From Paramagnetospirillum magnetotacticum MS-1 (GTDB taxonomy: Bacteria; Pseudomonadota; Alphaproteobacteria; Rhodospirillales; Magnetospirillaceae): a stretch of DNA of 64,000 nucleotides. The stretch covers positions 477,958 through 541,957 of the forward strand of contig NZ_JXSL01000020.1 in assembly GCF_000829825.1 (NCBI RefSeq), written 5' to 3'. The notes beneath the pieces are model-generated. The model worked only from the letters and a program-made list of their open reading frames with translations. It ran no database searches and was not told the origin of the DNA. Shown here piece after piece: positions 37,748-46,426 of this stretch (its first letter is position 1; each line of letters begins with the position of its first letter). A program made the position numbers and the translations under genes.

Positions 37748-38796
37748 CAACAGATCCTCGGCAATTGCTCGCCCGCCAGCCAGTCCACCACCCGGTTGCC
37801 GCCCATGCGGGTCTTCATCTGGACGAAGTGGTGGGCATCCTCGCGGCAGGCCCCGATGCGCGCCGCGTCACGGCCCAATGGATGAGAGCGCATGATGTCG
37901 AGCAGGCGGGGCGCGTCCTCTTCGGCGCAGATGCAGATCAGCTTCCCCTCATTGGCGACGTAAAGGGGATCGAGGCCCAGCAATTCGCAGGCGCCCAGCA
38001 CCTGCGGCTTGACCGGCACCAATGCCTCTTCCATCAGCATGCCGACGCCCGACTGACCGGCGATCTCGTTCAAGGTGGAGGCCAGGCCTCCCCGCGTCGG
38101 ATCGCGAAGCACCCGGATTCCCGGCACGGCGGCCACCATAGCGGCGACCATTGTATGCAATGCAGCCGAATCCGACAGGATCTCGGTCTCGAAGCCTAGG
38201 GATTCTCGCTGGCTCATCACCGCCACACCGTGGTCGCCCATGGTGCCCGACACCAAGATGGCGTCGCCGGGGCGCGCCTTGTCGCCGGAAATCTCCACGC
38301 CGGGAGGCACGATGCCGATGCCCGCCGTGGTGATGAAGATGCCGTCGCCCTTGCCCTTTTCCACCACCTTGGTGTCGCCGGTGACCACCGGCACGCCCGC
38401 ATCCTTACTGGCCTTGGCCATGGAGGTGACGATGCGCTTCAAGTCGGAAAGGGGAAAGCCCTCCTCGATGATGAAGCCCGCCGAGAGCGAGATGGGCTTT
38501 GCCCCCGCCATGGCCACGTCGTTGACGGTGCCGTGAACGGCAAGGCTGCCGATATCGCCGCCGGGGAAGAACAGTGGGGAAATGACATAGCCGTCGGTGG
38601 TCATCACCATGCGGCCACCGGGTACCTCGAAGGCGCCCTGGTCATTGCGCTGGTTCAGCGCTTCGTTGTCGAAGGCGGCGATGAACAATTCCTCGACCAA
38701 CTGGGCCATGGCGCGGCCGCCGCCGCCATGGGTGAGATCGACGCGGCCGTTCTGGATATCCAGCGGGCGGGGATGGGCGCGGCGGGGCAGGGTCAT
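37747..38796 (-). CDS. hypE: Hydrogenase maturation protein HypE
   Basis: 349 residues of the PurM/ThiL fold, ending PRIC. The C-terminal Cys receives a carbamoyl group from HypF and is dehydrated to a thiocyanate using ATP. VDLTHGGGGRAMAQLVEELF, GDTKVVEKGKGDGIFI and RDPTRGGLASTLNEIA are characteristic. It starts inside the hypD stop (ATGA) and overlaps hypX, so hypD, hypE and hypX are translationally coupled. Confidence 0.97.
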   Translation of the reverse strand: MTLPRRAHPRPLDIQNGRVDLTHGGGGRAMAQLVEELFIAAFDNEALNQRNDQGAFEVPGGRMVMTTDGYVISPLFFPGGDIGSLAVHGTVNDVAMAGAKPISLSAGFIIEEGFPLSDLKRIVTSMAKASKDAGVPVVTGDTKVVEKGKGDGIFITTAGIGIVPPGVEISGDKARPGDAILVSGTMGDHGVAVMSQRESLGFETEILSDSAALHTMVAAMVAAVPGIRVLRDPTRGGLASTLNEIAGQSGVGMLMEEALVPVKPQVLGACELLGLDPLYVANEGKLICICAEEDAPRLLDIMRSHPLGRDAARIGACREDAHHFVQMKTRMGGNRVVDWLAGEQLPRIC

Positions 38797-39929
38797 TCAC
38801 TCTTCTCCAGATCCCGGAACCGTCCATAGGTCCAGTGGGCGGCGCAGGCGCCCTCGGCCGAGACCATGCAGGACCCCATGGGATTTTCGGGCGTGCAGAT
38901 TGTGCCGAACAGCTTGCAGTCGATGGGCTTTTTCACTCCCCTCAGGATGGCGCCGCATTCGCAGGCCTTGTTGTCGCCGGGATTGTCCTGGGGCACGTCC
39001 CAGCGGCGCTCGGCATCCCAGGCGGCATAGGGTTCTTTGAGGCGCAGAGCCGAATAGGGCACCATGCCCAGCCCCCGCCATTCGAAGACCCGGCGCAGTT
39101 CGAACATGTCGGCCACCAGGGATTTGGCCTTCTCGTTGCCGTCCCTGGTCACGGCGCGGGCGAATTCGTTTTCCACCTCGAAGCGGCCCTCGTTGATCTG
39201 GCGCACCAGCATGCGCACCGCCTGCATGACGTCGAGGGGCTCGAAACCGGCGATGACCACCGGGCGTTGGTATTCCTCGGCGAAATATTCGTAGGGGCGC
39301 GAGCCGATGATGGTGGACACATGGGCCGGGCCGATGAAGGCGTCCAGCTTCACCGTGCCCAGTTCGCGCACCTCGGGGGAATCGAGAATCTGGGTGATGG
39401 CGGACGGCGTCAGCACATGGTTGCAGAATACGCTGAAATTCTTCAGCTCCAGCGCCTGGGCCTGTTTGATGGCCACGGCGGTGGGCGGCGTGGTGGTCTC
39501 GAAGCCAATGGCGAAGAACACAACCTGTCGGTCAGGATTGGATTGGGCCAGCTTGATGGCGTCCATGGTCGAGTACACCATGCGCACATCGGCGCCCTCG
39601 GCCTTGGCCTTGAGCAGCGACAGGCGCTTGGAGCCCGGCACGCGCAGCATGTCGCCATAGGTGCACAGGATCACGCCCGGCTGACGCGCCAGCCAGATGG
39701 CGGCGTCGATGCGGCCGATGGGCAGCACGCAGACCGGACAGCCCGGCCCGTGGATCATGCGCACATTGGCGGGCAGCAGGTCTTCCAGGCCATAACGGCT
39801 GATGGCATGGGTATGGCCGCCGCAAAATTCCATGATGTGGTAGGTGGAGGCGGGATCAGCCTCGGCCTTGATGGCGCGCGCAATGCTTTGCGCCAGTTCG
39901 CCGTCCCTGAACTCGTCGATGTATTTCAA
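38793..39929 (-). CDS. hypD: Hydrogenase maturation protein HypD
   Basis: 378 residues. The Fe-binding motifs are present: EFCGGHTHAISRYG, HGPGCPVCVLP, and the C-terminal [4Fe-4S] ligands CECGAILRG ... CKLFGTICTPENPMGSC. HypD with HypC scaffolds assembly of the Fe(CN)2CO unit. Overlaps hypC upstream and hypE downstream by four bases each. Confidence 0.97.
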   Translation of the reverse strand: MKYIDEFRDGELAQSIARAIKAEADPASTYHIMEFCGGHTHAISRYGLEDLLPANVRMIHGPGCPVCVLPIGRIDAAIWLARQPGVILCTYGDMLRVPGSKRLSLLKAKAEGADVRMVYSTMDAIKLAQSNPDRQVVFFAIGFETTTPPTAVAIKQAQALELKNFSVFCNHVLTPSAITQILDSPEVRELGTVKLDAFIGPAHVSTIIGSRPYEYFAEEYQRPVVIAGFEPLDVMQAVRMLVRQINEGRFEVENEFARAVTRDGNEKAKSLVADMFELRRVFEWRGLGMVPYSALRLKEPYAAWDAERRWDVPQDNPGDNKACECGAILRGVKKPIDCKLFGTICTPENPMGSCMVSAEGACAAHWTYGRFRDLEKSE

Positions 39930-40162
39930 GCGAGGGCCTCCGGGGCCATCTCGCCCATTTCGCGGAACAGCTCCAGGGTGCGGGCCGCTTCTTCGGGGTC
40001 GATCACCGACAGGGCATAGCCCACATGGACGATGACATAGTCGCCCGGCTTCACGTCAGAGACCAGGGCCAGCGACACGGTCTTGGTCACGCCGCCGAGA
40101 TTGACCTTGGCCGAATCCTCGGGCAGCAGTTCGGTGACCAGAGCGGGCAGGGCAAGGCACAT
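39926..40162 (-). CDS. hypC: Hydrogenase maturation chaperone HypC
   Basis: 78 residues starting MCLALPALVTELLP; Cys2 is the conserved residue that contacts the iron and the large subunit. VKPGDYVIVHVGYALSVIDP is the usual core. It differs clearly from the second HypC-type protein at 43929-44162, which probably serves the large subunit while this one works with HypD. Upstream lies the two-hairpin repeat at 40181-40252. Confidence 0.96.
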   Translation of the reverse strand: MCLALPALVTELLPEDSAKVNLGGVTKTVSLALVSDVKPGDYVIVHVGYALSVIDPEEAARTLELFREMGEMAPEALA

Positions 40163-40180
40163 GGTAAGTCCTTTCTATGG

Positions 40181-40252
40181 TCCCTCAATCGCCGGGCGGG
40201 CCACCTCCGTGGCCCTTGGCTCCCGCGGCATAAGCCGCGCCGGGCCTTGCCC
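40181..40252 (+). repeat. Two-hairpin dispersed element (copy B)
   Basis: GTCCCTCAATCGCCGGGCGG, then GGCCAC-CTCC-GTGGCC, then the linker CTTGGCTC and CGCGGC-ATAA-GCCGCG. It matches copy A at 18055-18128 outside the stems, while both stems differ yet stay paired. It fills most of the gap between hypC and the truncated hypF. Confidence 0.75.
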
Positions 40253-40293
40253 GCAACTCCGAACCGATGATCGGTTCGTCGAAACTTTCAAAC

Positions 40294-41367
40294 TCAACTC
40301 AACGCGGCGATCCAGGCCTGGCCCAGGGACAGACCGGCATCACCGGGCGATACCTGGGCGGCGGTCAGGGGCTCCAGGCCCACGGCCTTCAGCCTGTGGA
40401 CCAGACCGCCGGTCAGCACCTTGTTGAGGAAACAGCCGCCGCCCAGGGTGACATGGAGCGTTCCGGCGGCCGCGGCCAATTCGGTGATCCATTGAACCAG
40501 GGCCTCGATCAAGGTGCCGTGGAACAGGTTGGCACCCCGGACCGGGTCGGTGCAATGGGCAAGACAGGCCAACAGCGGCAGAAGGTCGAGAACCCCGTCA
40601 TGAAGAATCCATCCCGATGGCAGCACGTCCGGCTCCGTCACCAGGGCTTCCAGCGCCATGGGGGCTTGGCCTTCGAAATCGGAGATGGGGTGAATGCCCA
40701 GCAGACCGCAGGCCGCGTCGAACAGCCGCCCGGCCGAGGAGGTCTCGGGGCTGTTGAGGCGCCGGTCCAGCATCTGGCCCAGCATGGCGGCGGCGGGGAT
40801 ATTGTGGAAGCGAGTGGCGATCTCGTCGCCGCGCCCCAGCTTGTGGAGCGCGGCGGCGGCCATGCGCCAGGGTTCGCGCGCCGCCCGGTCGCCGCCCGGC
40901 TGGGCCAAAAGGGCGAGATGGCCCAGGCGGCGGTAATGGGGGCCATCAGCAAACAGCACTTCGCCGCCCCAGGATTGGTTGCCCGGCCCCAGGCCGAAGC
41001 CGTCGAAGGACACGCCGATCACCGGGCCCTCGATACCGTGTTCGGCGGCTATTGCCGCAGCATGGGCGTGGTGGTGCTGTACGGCCAATTGCGGCAGGTC
41101 GAGAGACTGGGCAAAGCGGGTCGAGTGAAAGTCAGGGTGCAGGTCATGGGCGACGAGGATGGGCGCGACGCCAGCCTCCTTGACCAGCCCCTCCACGGCC
41201 GCCTCGAAGGCGGCGATGGAATCCGGCGTGCCGAGATCGCCGTGATTGGCCGAGATCAGCGCCTCTGCGCCGCGCGTCACGCAGATGGTGTTCTTGAGAA
41301 AAGCCCCCACCGCCAGCACCGGCGGAACGGCGCGCGGCAGGGCGATGATCTGGGCGATGGCACTCAT
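40294..41367 (-). CDS. hypF: HypF C-terminal half (Kae1-like carbamoyltransferase domain only)
   Basis: 357 residues from ATG 41367. It matches only the C-terminal Kae1-like domain of HypF: AVGAFLKNTICVTRGAEALI, HDLHPDFHSTRFAQ, VQHHHAHAAAIAAEHGIEGP (metal-binding His), VSFDGFGLGPGNQSWGGEVL, and GGGCFLNKVLTGGLVHRLKA. Full HypF is about 750 residues with acylphosphatase, zinc-finger and YrdC-like domains in front; none of these is encoded upstream. The short HypF1 of Ralstonia eutropha shows that such a form can exist and work. Either the missing steps are supplied by another HypF or this copy is reduced. Both ends are next to dispersed repeats. Confidence 0.88.
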   Translation of the reverse strand: MSAIAQIIALPRAVPPVLAVGAFLKNTICVTRGAEALISANHGDLGTPDSIAAFEAAVEGLVKEAGVAPILVAHDLHPDFHSTRFAQSLDLPQLAVQHHHAHAAAIAAEHGIEGPVIGVSFDGFGLGPGNQSWGGEVLFADGPHYRRLGHLALLAQPGGDRAAREPWRMAAAALHKLGRGDEIATRFHNIPAAAMLGQMLDRRLNSPETSSAGRLFDAACGLLGIHPISDFEGQAPMALEALVTEPDVLPSGWILHDGVLDLLPLLACLAHCTDPVRGANLFHGTLIEALVQWITELAAAAGTLHVTLGGGCFLNKVLTGGLVHRLKAVGLEPLTAAQVSPGDAGLSLGQAWIAALS

Positions 41368-41390
41368 CGGCACGCAGCCAGGAACAGGTT

Positions 41391-41482
41391 AACCACGAAG
41401 GCTCGAAGGCGCGAGGGCGCACGAAGAAGAGAAGAAATCCTTGCCTTTTCCTTCCTTCCCTTCGTGCCTTCGTGGTGAAAAA
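41391..41482. repeat. Dispersed CACGAAGG imperfect palindrome (copy 2)
   Basis: AACCACGAAGGCTCGAAGGC at one end and CCTTCGTGCCTTCGTGGTGA at the other, forming long imperfect inverted arms. Reverse-complemented it aligns with 16105-16203. It fills the 123-base gap between the hypB stop and the truncated hypF start. Confidence 0.8.
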
Positions 41483-41490
41483 CCATGGCG

Positions 41491-42420
41491 TCAGCCTTGC
41501 TCCATGCTGGAGCGGACAGCGGCCAGCTTCTTTTCCAGCAGCGCGACCTTGTGGGCCAAAGCGCGCTTTCTGCCCTCGGCTATCCAGGCCAGCCACGCGT
41601 CCATGCCCTCCCCGGTGCGGGCCGAGAGTTGCAGAACCACGATGTCGGGATTGACGCGCCGGGCAAAGCCGATGCAGCGCTCCACGTCGAAATCGGTGTG
41701 GGGCAACAGATCGGTCTTGTTGAGGATCATCATGGAGGCCGCGTGGAACATGTCGGGATATTTCAAGGGCTTGTCCTCGCCCTCCGTCACCGACAGGATC
41801 GCCACCTTATAGGCCTCGCCCAGATCGAAGGCGGCGGGGCAGACCAGATTGCCCACATTCTCGATGAACAGCACCGAATCGTCGGCCAAGCCCAGCTTGG
41901 CCATGGCGCTTTCCACCATATGGGCGTCCAGATGGCAGCCCTTGCCGGTATTGACCTGGATGGCGGGAATGCCGGTGGCGCGGATGCGGTCGGCGTCGAA
42001 ACTGGTCTGCTGGTCGCCTTCGATCACCGCCACGGGGAATTTTGCCTTCAACGCCTCGGCGGTGCGGCACAACAGCGTGGTCTTTCCCGAACCGGGGCTG
42101 GACACCAGATTGAGCGCGAAGACCCCATGCTCGGCCATCCAGGCGCGGTTCTTTTCGGCGAAATCGTCGTTGTGGGACAGGATGTCCTTTTCGATCTGGA
42201 CGATGCGCTTTTGGCTGAGGCCCGGCACATGGACTCCGGCGATGCCGCGGCCGTAATGGATATCCTTGTCGGAATCATGATCATGGTGGTGATGGTCATG
42301 GTCATGGCCATGGGGATGGTCATGGCTGTGATCGTGGCTGTGGCCGTGATGGTGGTCATGGTCGTGGGAATGAGTGTGGCCGTCCACCTTGGCGTCTCCG
42401 CAGCCGCAAACCGTGCACAT
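41491..42420 (-). CDS. hypB: Hydrogenase nickel incorporation GTPase HypB
   Basis: 309 residues from ATG 42420. It starts MCTVCGCGD (high-affinity Ni site CxxCGC), followed by a His-rich stretch at about residues 15-50 with some 20 His, then the GTPase domain with P-loop [31 protein letters not shown] and [19 protein letters not shown] is the guanine-specificity motif. HypB with HypA delivers nickel; the His-rich tract stores it. The start overlaps the hypA stop (TGATG). Confidence 0.97.
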   Translation of the reverse strand: MCTVCGCGDAKVDGHTHSHDHDHHHGHSHDHSHDHPHGHDHDHHHHDHDSDKDIHYGRGIAGVHVPGLSQKRIVQIEKDILSHNDDFAEKNRAWMAEHGVFALNLVSSPGSGKTTLLCRTAEALKAKFPVAVIEGDQQTSFDADRIRATGIPAIQVNTGKGCHLDAHMVESAMAKLGLADDSVLFIENVGNLVCPAAFDLGEAYKVAILSVTEGEDKPLKYPDMFHAASMMILNKTDLLPHTDFDVERCIGFARRVNPDIVVLQLSARTGEGMDAWLAWIAEGRKRALAHKVALLEKKLAAVRSSMEQG

Positions 42421-42764
42421 CACTCCACCTCCATTTCCTTGATCCGCATCTCCTCTCCCGTGGTGACGGCCAGTTTGGCGCCGCCGCAATCAGGGCAGAG
42501 ATCCACCCGCGAGGTGACGTGGACCGATTTCGAGCAATCCATGCACCAGGCGGTGCCGGGAATGCGGATGATTTCCAGCTTGGCGCCCTCGGTCAGCGGA
42601 TTGCCCCGCGCCACCGCATCAAAGCAGAATTCCATGCTTTCCGGCACCACGGTGGAGAGTTCGCCAATCTCCAGCCACACCGTCTTGACCCGGGTGAAGC
42701 CATGGCTGGCCGCCTGATCCTCTAAGATGCGCACCACGCCCTCGGTCAGGCTCATCTCATGCAT
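42420..42764 (-). CDS. hypA: Hydrogenase nickel-binding protein HypA
   Basis: 114 residues. The N-terminal [11 protein letters not shown] gives the Met-His-Glu nickel ligands, and two zinc-binding Cys pairs appear as WCMDCSKS and LCPDCGGAK. It passes Ni to the large subunit together with HypB. The start overlaps the 3' end of the hupK-like gene by eight bases. Confidence 0.96.
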   Translation of the reverse strand: MHEMSLTEGVVRILEDQAASHGFTRVKTVWLEIGELSTVVPESMEFCFDAVARGNPLTEGAKLEIIRIPGTAWCMDCSKSVHVTSRVDLCPDCGGAKLAVTTGEEMRIKEMEVE

Positions 42765-43929
42765 GGCCGCGAACCTCGATACGAAAGGGGACGCAAGGGT
42801 CCAGGCTGGCGGCCAGCAGGCGGGCCTTGGCCTCCAGATCAGGGCCCCAGGCGCCGAGAAGCCCCTGGGCCAGGGGACCTTCGGGGTGGAAGTTCCATTC
42901 GGTGGGCGCCAATATCCGGTATCCGCTCAACACGCCCTCCCGCAATTCCACCCAATGGGCCAGAAGGCCGCGCGCCGCGTCCACCAGTCCGAGACCCGTG
43001 CCGTCGGCGCGCGCTATGGCAAGGCCGCCGGAATCGGCGCACAAATCCTGCACCAATTCTTCCAGTTCCCGCAATGACGTCGCCATATCCACCAGACGGG
43101 CGGCGAAACGGGAGGAAAGGCCGCATCCGTGTTCGGCCATGAGCGCCACGACCAGGGGATGGGTCTGGTGGCTGGCCAAGGGGCCGGTCTCGAAGACGCG
43201 GCCATGGCAATCGGGCCGGGCGCGATAGGCTCCGTCGCCATCGGCGCCCAGCCGTTCCTCCAGATCATGCGGCCCCAGTTCGGGCATCAGGCAAGGTGGG
43301 CAATGGCCGAACCCGGCCATATCCTGGTCATCCAGGCGGCGCAGCAGGCGCGATGCGGGCGAGCCGCCATGGGCGACCCAGGCGCGGAAGTCCGAATACT
43401 CGTCCAGACGCTCTTCCGGCGGGCCAGAGAGCAGGCGGTTCAGGGTATCTTCAAACCGGCGCAGGATCTCGTCCAGGGCGTGATGGTCGGGGGCCAGTCT
43501 GCCGCCGCCCGGCCGCGCCCAATCCCCGTCAGGGTAAAGCGCCTTTCGCATGGCGGTAATCAAGGGGCGCAGCGGCTTGACGGCCGCCAGGTCCGGCGCT
43601 TCGCCCAGCAGGGCCGGCCAGTCCCGGAACACGCTGGCGGCATGTTCGGTCAGGGATTCCGCCAGGCCCAGCGCATGGCGCGCCATGCGTTGGGCGGGCG
43701 GCGCGTCGATACCGGCGGCGGTCTCCACCGCTCTCAATCCGGCCAATCCTTGCGCCGTGCCGCACAGGGAATACAGGGTGGGAAGAAAGGCCAGGACCTG
43801 CTCGGGCTTGCGGCCCGTCAGCCCGTCCGAGGCGCGGACGAGACGGTCAGAGCCGATTTCCACCCGCTCGACGCGGCCCTGTCGGGAAAGGTGAAGGGTG
43901 ATGGCAAGGCTGGACTCGGGCGGCAGCAT
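42757..43929 (-). CDS. hupK: HupK/HoxV-like hydrogenase assembly protein
   Basis: 390 residues resembling a degenerate NiFe large subunit. LYSLCGTAQGLAGLRAVETA stands where the first CxxC pair occurs in true large subunits, and the end [15 protein letters not shown] keeps DPC and a His but lacks the second Cys of DPCxxC. Such paralogues (HupK, HoxV) act as scaffolds that hold the Fe(CN)2CO unit before transfer to the real large subunit. It is coupled to the upstream hypC-type gene (TGATG). Confidence 0.87.
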   Translation of the reverse strand: MLPPESSLAITLHLSRQGRVERVEIGSDRLVRASDGLTGRKPEQVLAFLPTLYSLCGTAQGLAGLRAVETAAGIDAPPAQRMARHALGLAESLTEHAASVFRDWPALLGEAPDLAAVKPLRPLITAMRKALYPDGDWARPGGGRLAPDHHALDEILRRFEDTLNRLLSGPPEERLDEYSDFRAWVAHGGSPASRLLRRLDDQDMAGFGHCPPCLMPELGPHDLEERLGADGDGAYRARPDCHGRVFETGPLASHQTHPLVVALMAEHGCGLSSRFAARLVDMATSLRELEELVQDLCADSGGLAIARADGTGLGLVDAARGLLAHWVELREGVLSGYRILAPTEWNFHPEGPLAQGLLGAWGPDLEAKARLLAASLDPCVPFRIEVRGHA

Positions 43930-44162
43930 CAGGCCTGTCCGGCGGCCAGAACCTCGGTGAGATAGGCCAGCGCCTCGGCGGCCATCTCGGGATCGACCTT
44001 CTCGGCGGCGAAATTGCCGCCGGGGCCGAGAATGACGTAATCGCCCACCGTCACCTCTTCGTCCAGCATCATCAGGCTGGTGGTGCGGACGGCCCCGAAC
44101 GCCTCGACCGTGGCGACACCGTTATGGATGGCGGTGATCAGGGACGGCACGGCCATGCACAT
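43929..44162 (-). CDS. hybG: Second HypC-family chaperone (HupF/HybG type)
   Basis: 77 residues starting MCMAVPSLITAIHNG with the essential Cys2, and with VGDYVILGPGGNFAAEKVDP in the core. The frame is open upstream to 44192, but only this start puts Cys at position 2. Within hydrogenase operons the HupF/HybG relatives bind the specific large subunit precursor. Four bases separate it from the protease gene. Confidence 0.9.
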   Translation of the reverse strand: MCMAVPSLITAIHNGVATVEAFGAVRTTSLMMLDEEVTVGDYVILGPGGNFAAEKVDPEMAAEALAYLTEVLAAGQA

Positions 44163-44166
44163 GGTC

Positions 44167-44649
44167 TTAGGCTGCCTTCCTGCCGACCGCAAAGCCGATG
44201 GCGGCCAGTTCGCCCACGATCCGATCCACCAGTTCCGGCAGGCTGGCGGCCACGGTGGGCGTGGGCTCCATGGACAGATCGAAGGACAGGGGTTCGACGC
44301 CGTACAAGATGATGTGTTTGGGCATCAGCCCATGGAAATTGAGCGCGCCCAGCATGTCGGACAGGCCGACCTGATGGGGCGAGATGCGGGTCTTGAAGAA
44401 GGCGGGGATCTGGTCGCCGATCAGCCGGGTGATGGTGCCCGGCTCCTTCTTGGCGCGCATGCAGTCGGCGATGATCAGGTAATCGGCCTCGGACACCTGA
44501 TCCAGGCAGTCCATGCCCGAGGTTCCTCCATCGATAACCTCGATTTCGGCTGGCAGATCGTAGAGTTCCTCCAGGCGGGTGACGGCGTGAACGCCGATTC
44601 CTTCGTCGGAGAGCAGAATATTGCCGACGCCGAGAACAACGATGCGCAT
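44167..44649 (-). CDS. hybD: Hydrogenase maturation endopeptidase (HybD/HupD)
   Basis: 160 residues. It begins RIVVLGVGNILLSDEGIGVH, with Glu16 of the nickel-binding set, then IEVIDGGTSGMDCLD (Asp) and the His in RISPHQVGLSDML. After nickel insertion it removes the C-terminal extension of the large subunit behind the DPCxxCxxH motif. It is the first gene after the hairpin that follows hybC. Confidence 0.95.
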   Translation of the reverse strand: MRIVVLGVGNILLSDEGIGVHAVTRLEELYDLPAEIEVIDGGTSGMDCLDQVSEADYLIIADCMRAKKEPGTITRLIGDQIPAFFKTRISPHQVGLSDMLGALNFHGLMPKHIILYGVEPLSFDLSMEPTPTVAASLPELVDRIVGELAAIGFAVGRKAA

Positions 44650-44664
44650 GGGCTTCCTCGAGAC

Positions 44665-44700
44665 AAAAAGATCCCCTCCCGCCGGTCAGCGGGAGGGGGG
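44665..44700 (-). terminator. Hairpin with T-run between hybC and hybD
   Basis: On the minus strand CCCCTCCCGC pairs with GCGGGAGGGG around a short loop and leads into ATCTTTTTG. It starts about ten bases after the hybC stop codon. Because the maturation genes continue downstream without an evident new promoter, partial termination or mRNA stabilisation is more likely than a full stop. Confidence 0.7.
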
Positions 44701-44709
44701 ATTCTACAC

Positions 44710-46413
44710 TTAGAGAGCCTTGACCTGCACCACTTCCTTCTCGTCCTCGACCACGTGCACGGCACAGGCCAGGCAGGGGTCGAAGGAGTGGACGGTGCGC
44801 AGCACTTCCAGCGGCAATTCGGCATCGGCGATGGGGTTGTCCATCAGCGAGGCCTCGTAGGGGCCGATATTGTCGTTGTCGTCGCGCGGACCGGCATTCC
44901 AGGTGGAGGGAACGACGCACTGGTAGTTGGCGATCTTGCCATCGCGGATCACCGTCCAGTGGGACAGCAGGCCGCGGGGCGCCTCGTGGAAGCCGTAACC
45001 CATGACTTCACCCTTGGGGAAGGTGGGCTTGTTGAAGGTCTTGGTGTCGCCCTTGCCGATATTGTCGATCAGGGCCTGCCAGTTCTGCACCATGACCTCT
45101 GCCATCACGCCCGAGCGCACGGCGCGGGCGGCATGGCGGCCGATGGTCGAATGAAGCGCCGCCAGCGGGATCTTGGAGCCCAGCAGCGAGGACGCGGTGT
45201 CGAGAACCTTGGTGGCATAGCCGATGGTCGGCTGGTGCCCCGAGGCGACGCCCGCCAACACGCTGGCCAGCGGACCCACCTGGGCGCGCTTGCCGTAGAA
45301 GGTCGGAGCCTTCAGCCAGGAATACTTGCCGTCATCCTGGAAGTCGGTGTAGTTGGGCTTGGTCTCGCCCTTGAAGGGATGCAGCGGGCCGGGCTTGGAA
45401 TAATCGTACCAGGCATGCTTGACCCCTTCCTCGACGCCGTCACGCAAGTAAGCGTCGCCGAAGGCGGTGATGGGCTTGTACTGGGCCAGATCGGCATTGG
45501 GGATATAGCCGCCGGGAACCAGGAACTTGGTGCCCTTGCTGTCCATGGGGAAGTCGGGGCAGGACAGGTAGTTGGTGACGCCCGCGCCATACTTGGTCCA
45601 TTCGGCGTAGAAGGCGCCGATGGCGGCGATATCCACCAGATAGACCTTGTTGATGAAGTCGGTCAGGGCGTCCATATGCGGCTTCAAGGCCAGCAGACGC
45701 TCGACGGTCAGCACCGACTGGCTGTCGGTGGCGATGGGGTTGGACACGCCGCCCACGGCCACGTTCTGGATGTGCGGCGACTTGGAGCCCAGCAGGGTCA
45801 CGATCTTGTTGGCGTGACGCTGGGCGTCGAGCGCCTGGAGATAGTGCGCCACCGCCAGCAGGTTCACCTCGGGCGACAGCTTCATGGCCGGATGGCCCCA
45901 ATAGCCGTTGGTGAACGGACCAAGCTGGCCGCTGCCCACGAAGGTCTTCAGCTTTTCCAGGGTCTGGGTCATGACATGGCGGCCGTTCAGCGGCCAGTCG
46001 GACAGGCTTTCCGCCAGTTGGGCGGTCTTGACCGGATCGGCCTTCAGCGCGCTGACCACATCCACCCAGTCGAGAGCCGACAGGTGGTAGAAGTGCACGA
46101 TATGATCATGGATGGCGTGAGCCGAGATGATCATGTTGCGGATGAACTGGGCGTTCACCGGCACTTCCAGATTCAGGGCGTTCTCGACCGCGCGGACCGA
46201 GGTCATGGCGTGGACGGTGGTGCACACGCCACAGATGCGCTGGGTGATGGCCCAGGCGTCGCGCGGGTCGCGGCCCAGCAGGATCAGCTCGACGCCGCGC
46301 CACATCTGGCCCGACGACCAAGCCTTGGTGACCTTGCCGCCGTCGACCTCGACGTCGATGCGCAGATGGCCTTCAATCCGAGTGATGGGATCGATGGTGA
46401 TTCTCTTGGACAC
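44710..46413 (-). CDS. hybC: NiFe hydrogenase large subunit (HybC type)
   Basis: 567 residues. The Ni ligands are in QRICGVCTTVHAM (first CxxC) and DPCLACAVHVV near the C-terminus (second CxxC plus His). The 14 residues after this His form the extension removed by the HybD-type protease. ITIDPITRIEGHLRIDVEVD is the N-terminal signature. It holds the catalytic NiFe(CN)2CO site where H2 is split. It follows hybB by 13 bases. Confidence 0.97.
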   Translation of the reverse strand: MSKRITIDPITRIEGHLRIDVEVDGGKVTKAWSSGQMWRGVELILLGRDPRDAWAITQRICGVCTTVHAMTSVRAVENALNLEVPVNAQFIRNMIISAHAIHDHIVHFYHLSALDWVDVVSALKADPVKTAQLAESLSDWPLNGRHVMTQTLEKLKTFVGSGQLGPFTNGYWGHPAMKLSPEVNLLAVAHYLQALDAQRHANKIVTLLGSKSPHIQNVAVGGVSNPIATDSQSVLTVERLLALKPHMDALTDFINKVYLVDIAAIGAFYAEWTKYGAGVTNYLSCPDFPMDSKGTKFLVPGGYIPNADLAQYKPITAFGDAYLRDGVEEGVKHAWYDYSKPGPLHPFKGETKPNYTDFQDDGKYSWLKAPTFYGKRAQVGPLASVLAGVASGHQPTIGYATKVLDTASSLLGSKIPLAALHSTIGRHAARAVRSGVMAEVMVQNWQALIDNIGKGDTKTFNKPTFPKGEVMGYGFHEAPRGLLSHWTVIRDGKIANYQCVVPSTWNAGPRDDNDNIGPYEASLMDNPIADAELPLEVLRTVHSFDPCLACAVHVVEDEKEVVQVKAL

Positions 46414-46426
46414 TGCTCAGGTCTCC

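Noticed and set aside
42250..42400. Repetitive ATG/GTG-rich plus-strand stretch resembling a satellite
   Set aside because: It is the complement of the His/Asp codon run of HypB, not a separate repeat.
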